Source of the DNA: an uncultured Collinsella sp.
GTDB lineage: Bacteria > Actinomycetota > Coriobacteriia > Coriobacteriales > Coriobacteriaceae
Assembly: GCA_900752345.1 (NCBI GenBank)
Contig: CAADVA010000084.1
Location: forward strand, 1 to 7,157
DNA: 7,157 nt
Direction of reading: 5' to 3'
The position numbers were made by a program, and so were the translations under genes. A model generated the notes under the pieces. The model saw nothing but the letters and a program-made list of their open reading frames with translations, did not search any database and had not been told where the DNA came from. Positions 6,490 to 7,157 of the stretch are shown in pieces; within the stretch, counting starts at the first letter, position 1; each line of letters opens with the position of its first letter.

Positions 6490-7157
6490 TTACTCCTCAG
6501 AACCGTCCTCACCAGCAGTCTTATTCTGCTGATCGAGCTTATGCTTGCCACTCACGATGGACGTGGCACCCAGCGTGGCCAAGCTTGCACTGGCAAGGCT
6601 CGCCATCACGATGAGGTCGCCCGTCTTGGGCATGTTACCGCCCGAAGACTTGGTCGTGGTCGTGGTGGTCACCGTTTTAGAGCCATTTTGCTCCAGGTTC
6701 TGGTTGTCGGCGTTGCCCTTACCACCGTCCTCGCCCTGCTGCTTTCCGTCGTCGGCCTTGCTCTTTTCCTCGTCCTTCTTCTGAGCGGACTTCTCGCCCT
6801 TTTCCTCAGAGCTAGTACTCTTATCGGACTCGGTCTTCTCGGAATCATCGTCCTTGGAGTCGCCCTTTGCGGCCTCGGCCTTTTCCGTGGAAGTCTGATC
6901 AGAATTGTTCTTGTTAGGAGACAAGCTGCTTGCGCCAGCCATCAGCGAGGAGCCAAACGTGTAGCCAAGCTGCACAACGAAAGAGGGCTTCTTGTCCGTC
7001 GAAATAACGGGCGCGTCCGGCGCCTTATTCGAGTCGTCCTTGGAAGCACCGGAATCAGAAGCGGCGTCAGAGTTAGAGTCATTGCTAGAACCAGTATCGG
7101 CGGAAGAATCGCTCGAGCCCGTGGAAGGGGCCGAGGAACCAGCGGCGGGCGAGCACG
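6490..7157 (-). CDS. C-terminal part of a sortase-anchored low-complexity surface protein (partial)
   Basis: The reading frame runs off the window end; 221 residues are visible. The first 45 or so are Ser/Gly/Asp/Ala-rich linker (for example APSTGSSDSSADTGSSNDS). A short hydrophobic island follows, FVVQLGYTFGSSLMAGASSL. A long Lys/Glu/Asp/Ser-rich stalk and a Thr run (KTVTTTTTTK) then lead to MPKTGD, coded at 6616-6633, an LPXTG-type sortase signal. A hydrophobic segment of about 22 residues comes next (LIVMASLASAS onward), then GKHK. This is the order of a wall-anchored protein: stalk, sorting motif, membrane segment, positive stop-transfer. The tail after KHK is unusual at about 15 more residues, ending acidic (AGEDGSEE). 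The first visible residue is Cys, followed by a Ser/Gly-rich run; a lipobox cannot be judged from inside the window. The ligand-binding or enzymatic part, if any, lies upstream and is unknown. The terminator at 6423-6457 closes the gene. Confidence 0.85.
   Translation of the reverse strand, partial: CSPAAGSSAPSTGSSDSSADTGSSNDSNSDAASDSGASKDDSNKAPDAPVISTDKKPSFVVQLGYTFGSSLMAGASSLSPNKNNSDQTSTEKAEAAKGDSKDDDSEKTESDKSTSSEEKGEKSAQKKDEEKSKADDGKQQGEDGGKGNADNQNLEQNGSKTVTTTTTTKSSGGNMPKTGDLIVMASLASASLATLGATSIVSGKHKLDQQNKTAGEDGSEE

Noticed and set aside
1..7157. CRISPR array, tRNA, rRNA or intact transposase
   Set aside because: No regularly spaced repeats, cloverleaf sequences, rRNA blocks or transposase motifs were seen by eye on either strand.

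Overview
The window looks like chromosomal DNA of a moderately GC-rich Gram-positive gut actinobacterium, most likely a Coriobacteriia member such as Collinsella. This is inferred from the codon usage, an LPXTG-type sorting signal (MPKTG), purine-rich ribosome binding sites, the cell-surface glycosyltransferase/acyltransferase content and a PF09820-type AAA-ATPase-like protein. No rRNA marker or other direct taxonomic evidence is present.

Layout. (1) Positions 1-36 hold a 12-bp tandem repeat, and 37-81 a strong hairpin. (2) Positions 68 to about 980, minus strand, hold a badly decayed gene for a COG3950-like AAA ATPase. It has lost its N-terminal P-loop end and probably its C-terminal tail, and carries at least two nonsense codons and two apparent +1 frameshifts. 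(3) Positions 1041-3276, plus strand, hold a two-gene operon: a GT2 glycosyltransferase and, 4 bases later, a membrane acyltransferase-3. A perfect -10 box lies just upstream, at the edge of the pseudogene. (4) Positions 3447-4466, plus strand, hold a second GT2 enzyme resembling COG1216/GlfT galactofuranosyl- and rhamnosyltransferases, probably with its own promoter. (5) Positions 4491-6287, minus strand and convergent, hold a 598-residue AAA-ATPase-like protein with a C-terminal PD-(D/E)XK-like region. Motif order is preserved, but the Walker B glutamate and the nuclease E-x-K are missing. (6) Positions 6490-7157, minus strand, hold the C-terminal 221 residues of a low-complexity, sortase-anchored surface protein. 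A clear rho-independent terminator follows at 6423-6457.

The theme is cell-surface glycopolymer synthesis and decoration (two glycosyltransferases and one O-acyltransferase) plus a wall-anchored protein, next to remnants and relatives of ATPases often found in accessory or defence islands. The 1041-3276 pair has weaker codon bias and lower apparent GC than the 3447-4466 gene and abuts the broken ATPase, so it may have been inserted there. I see no complete new multi-gene system. The most unusual items are the reconstructable ATPase pseudogene and the AAA/nuclease-family protein that keeps its fold signatures but has lost catalytic residues.
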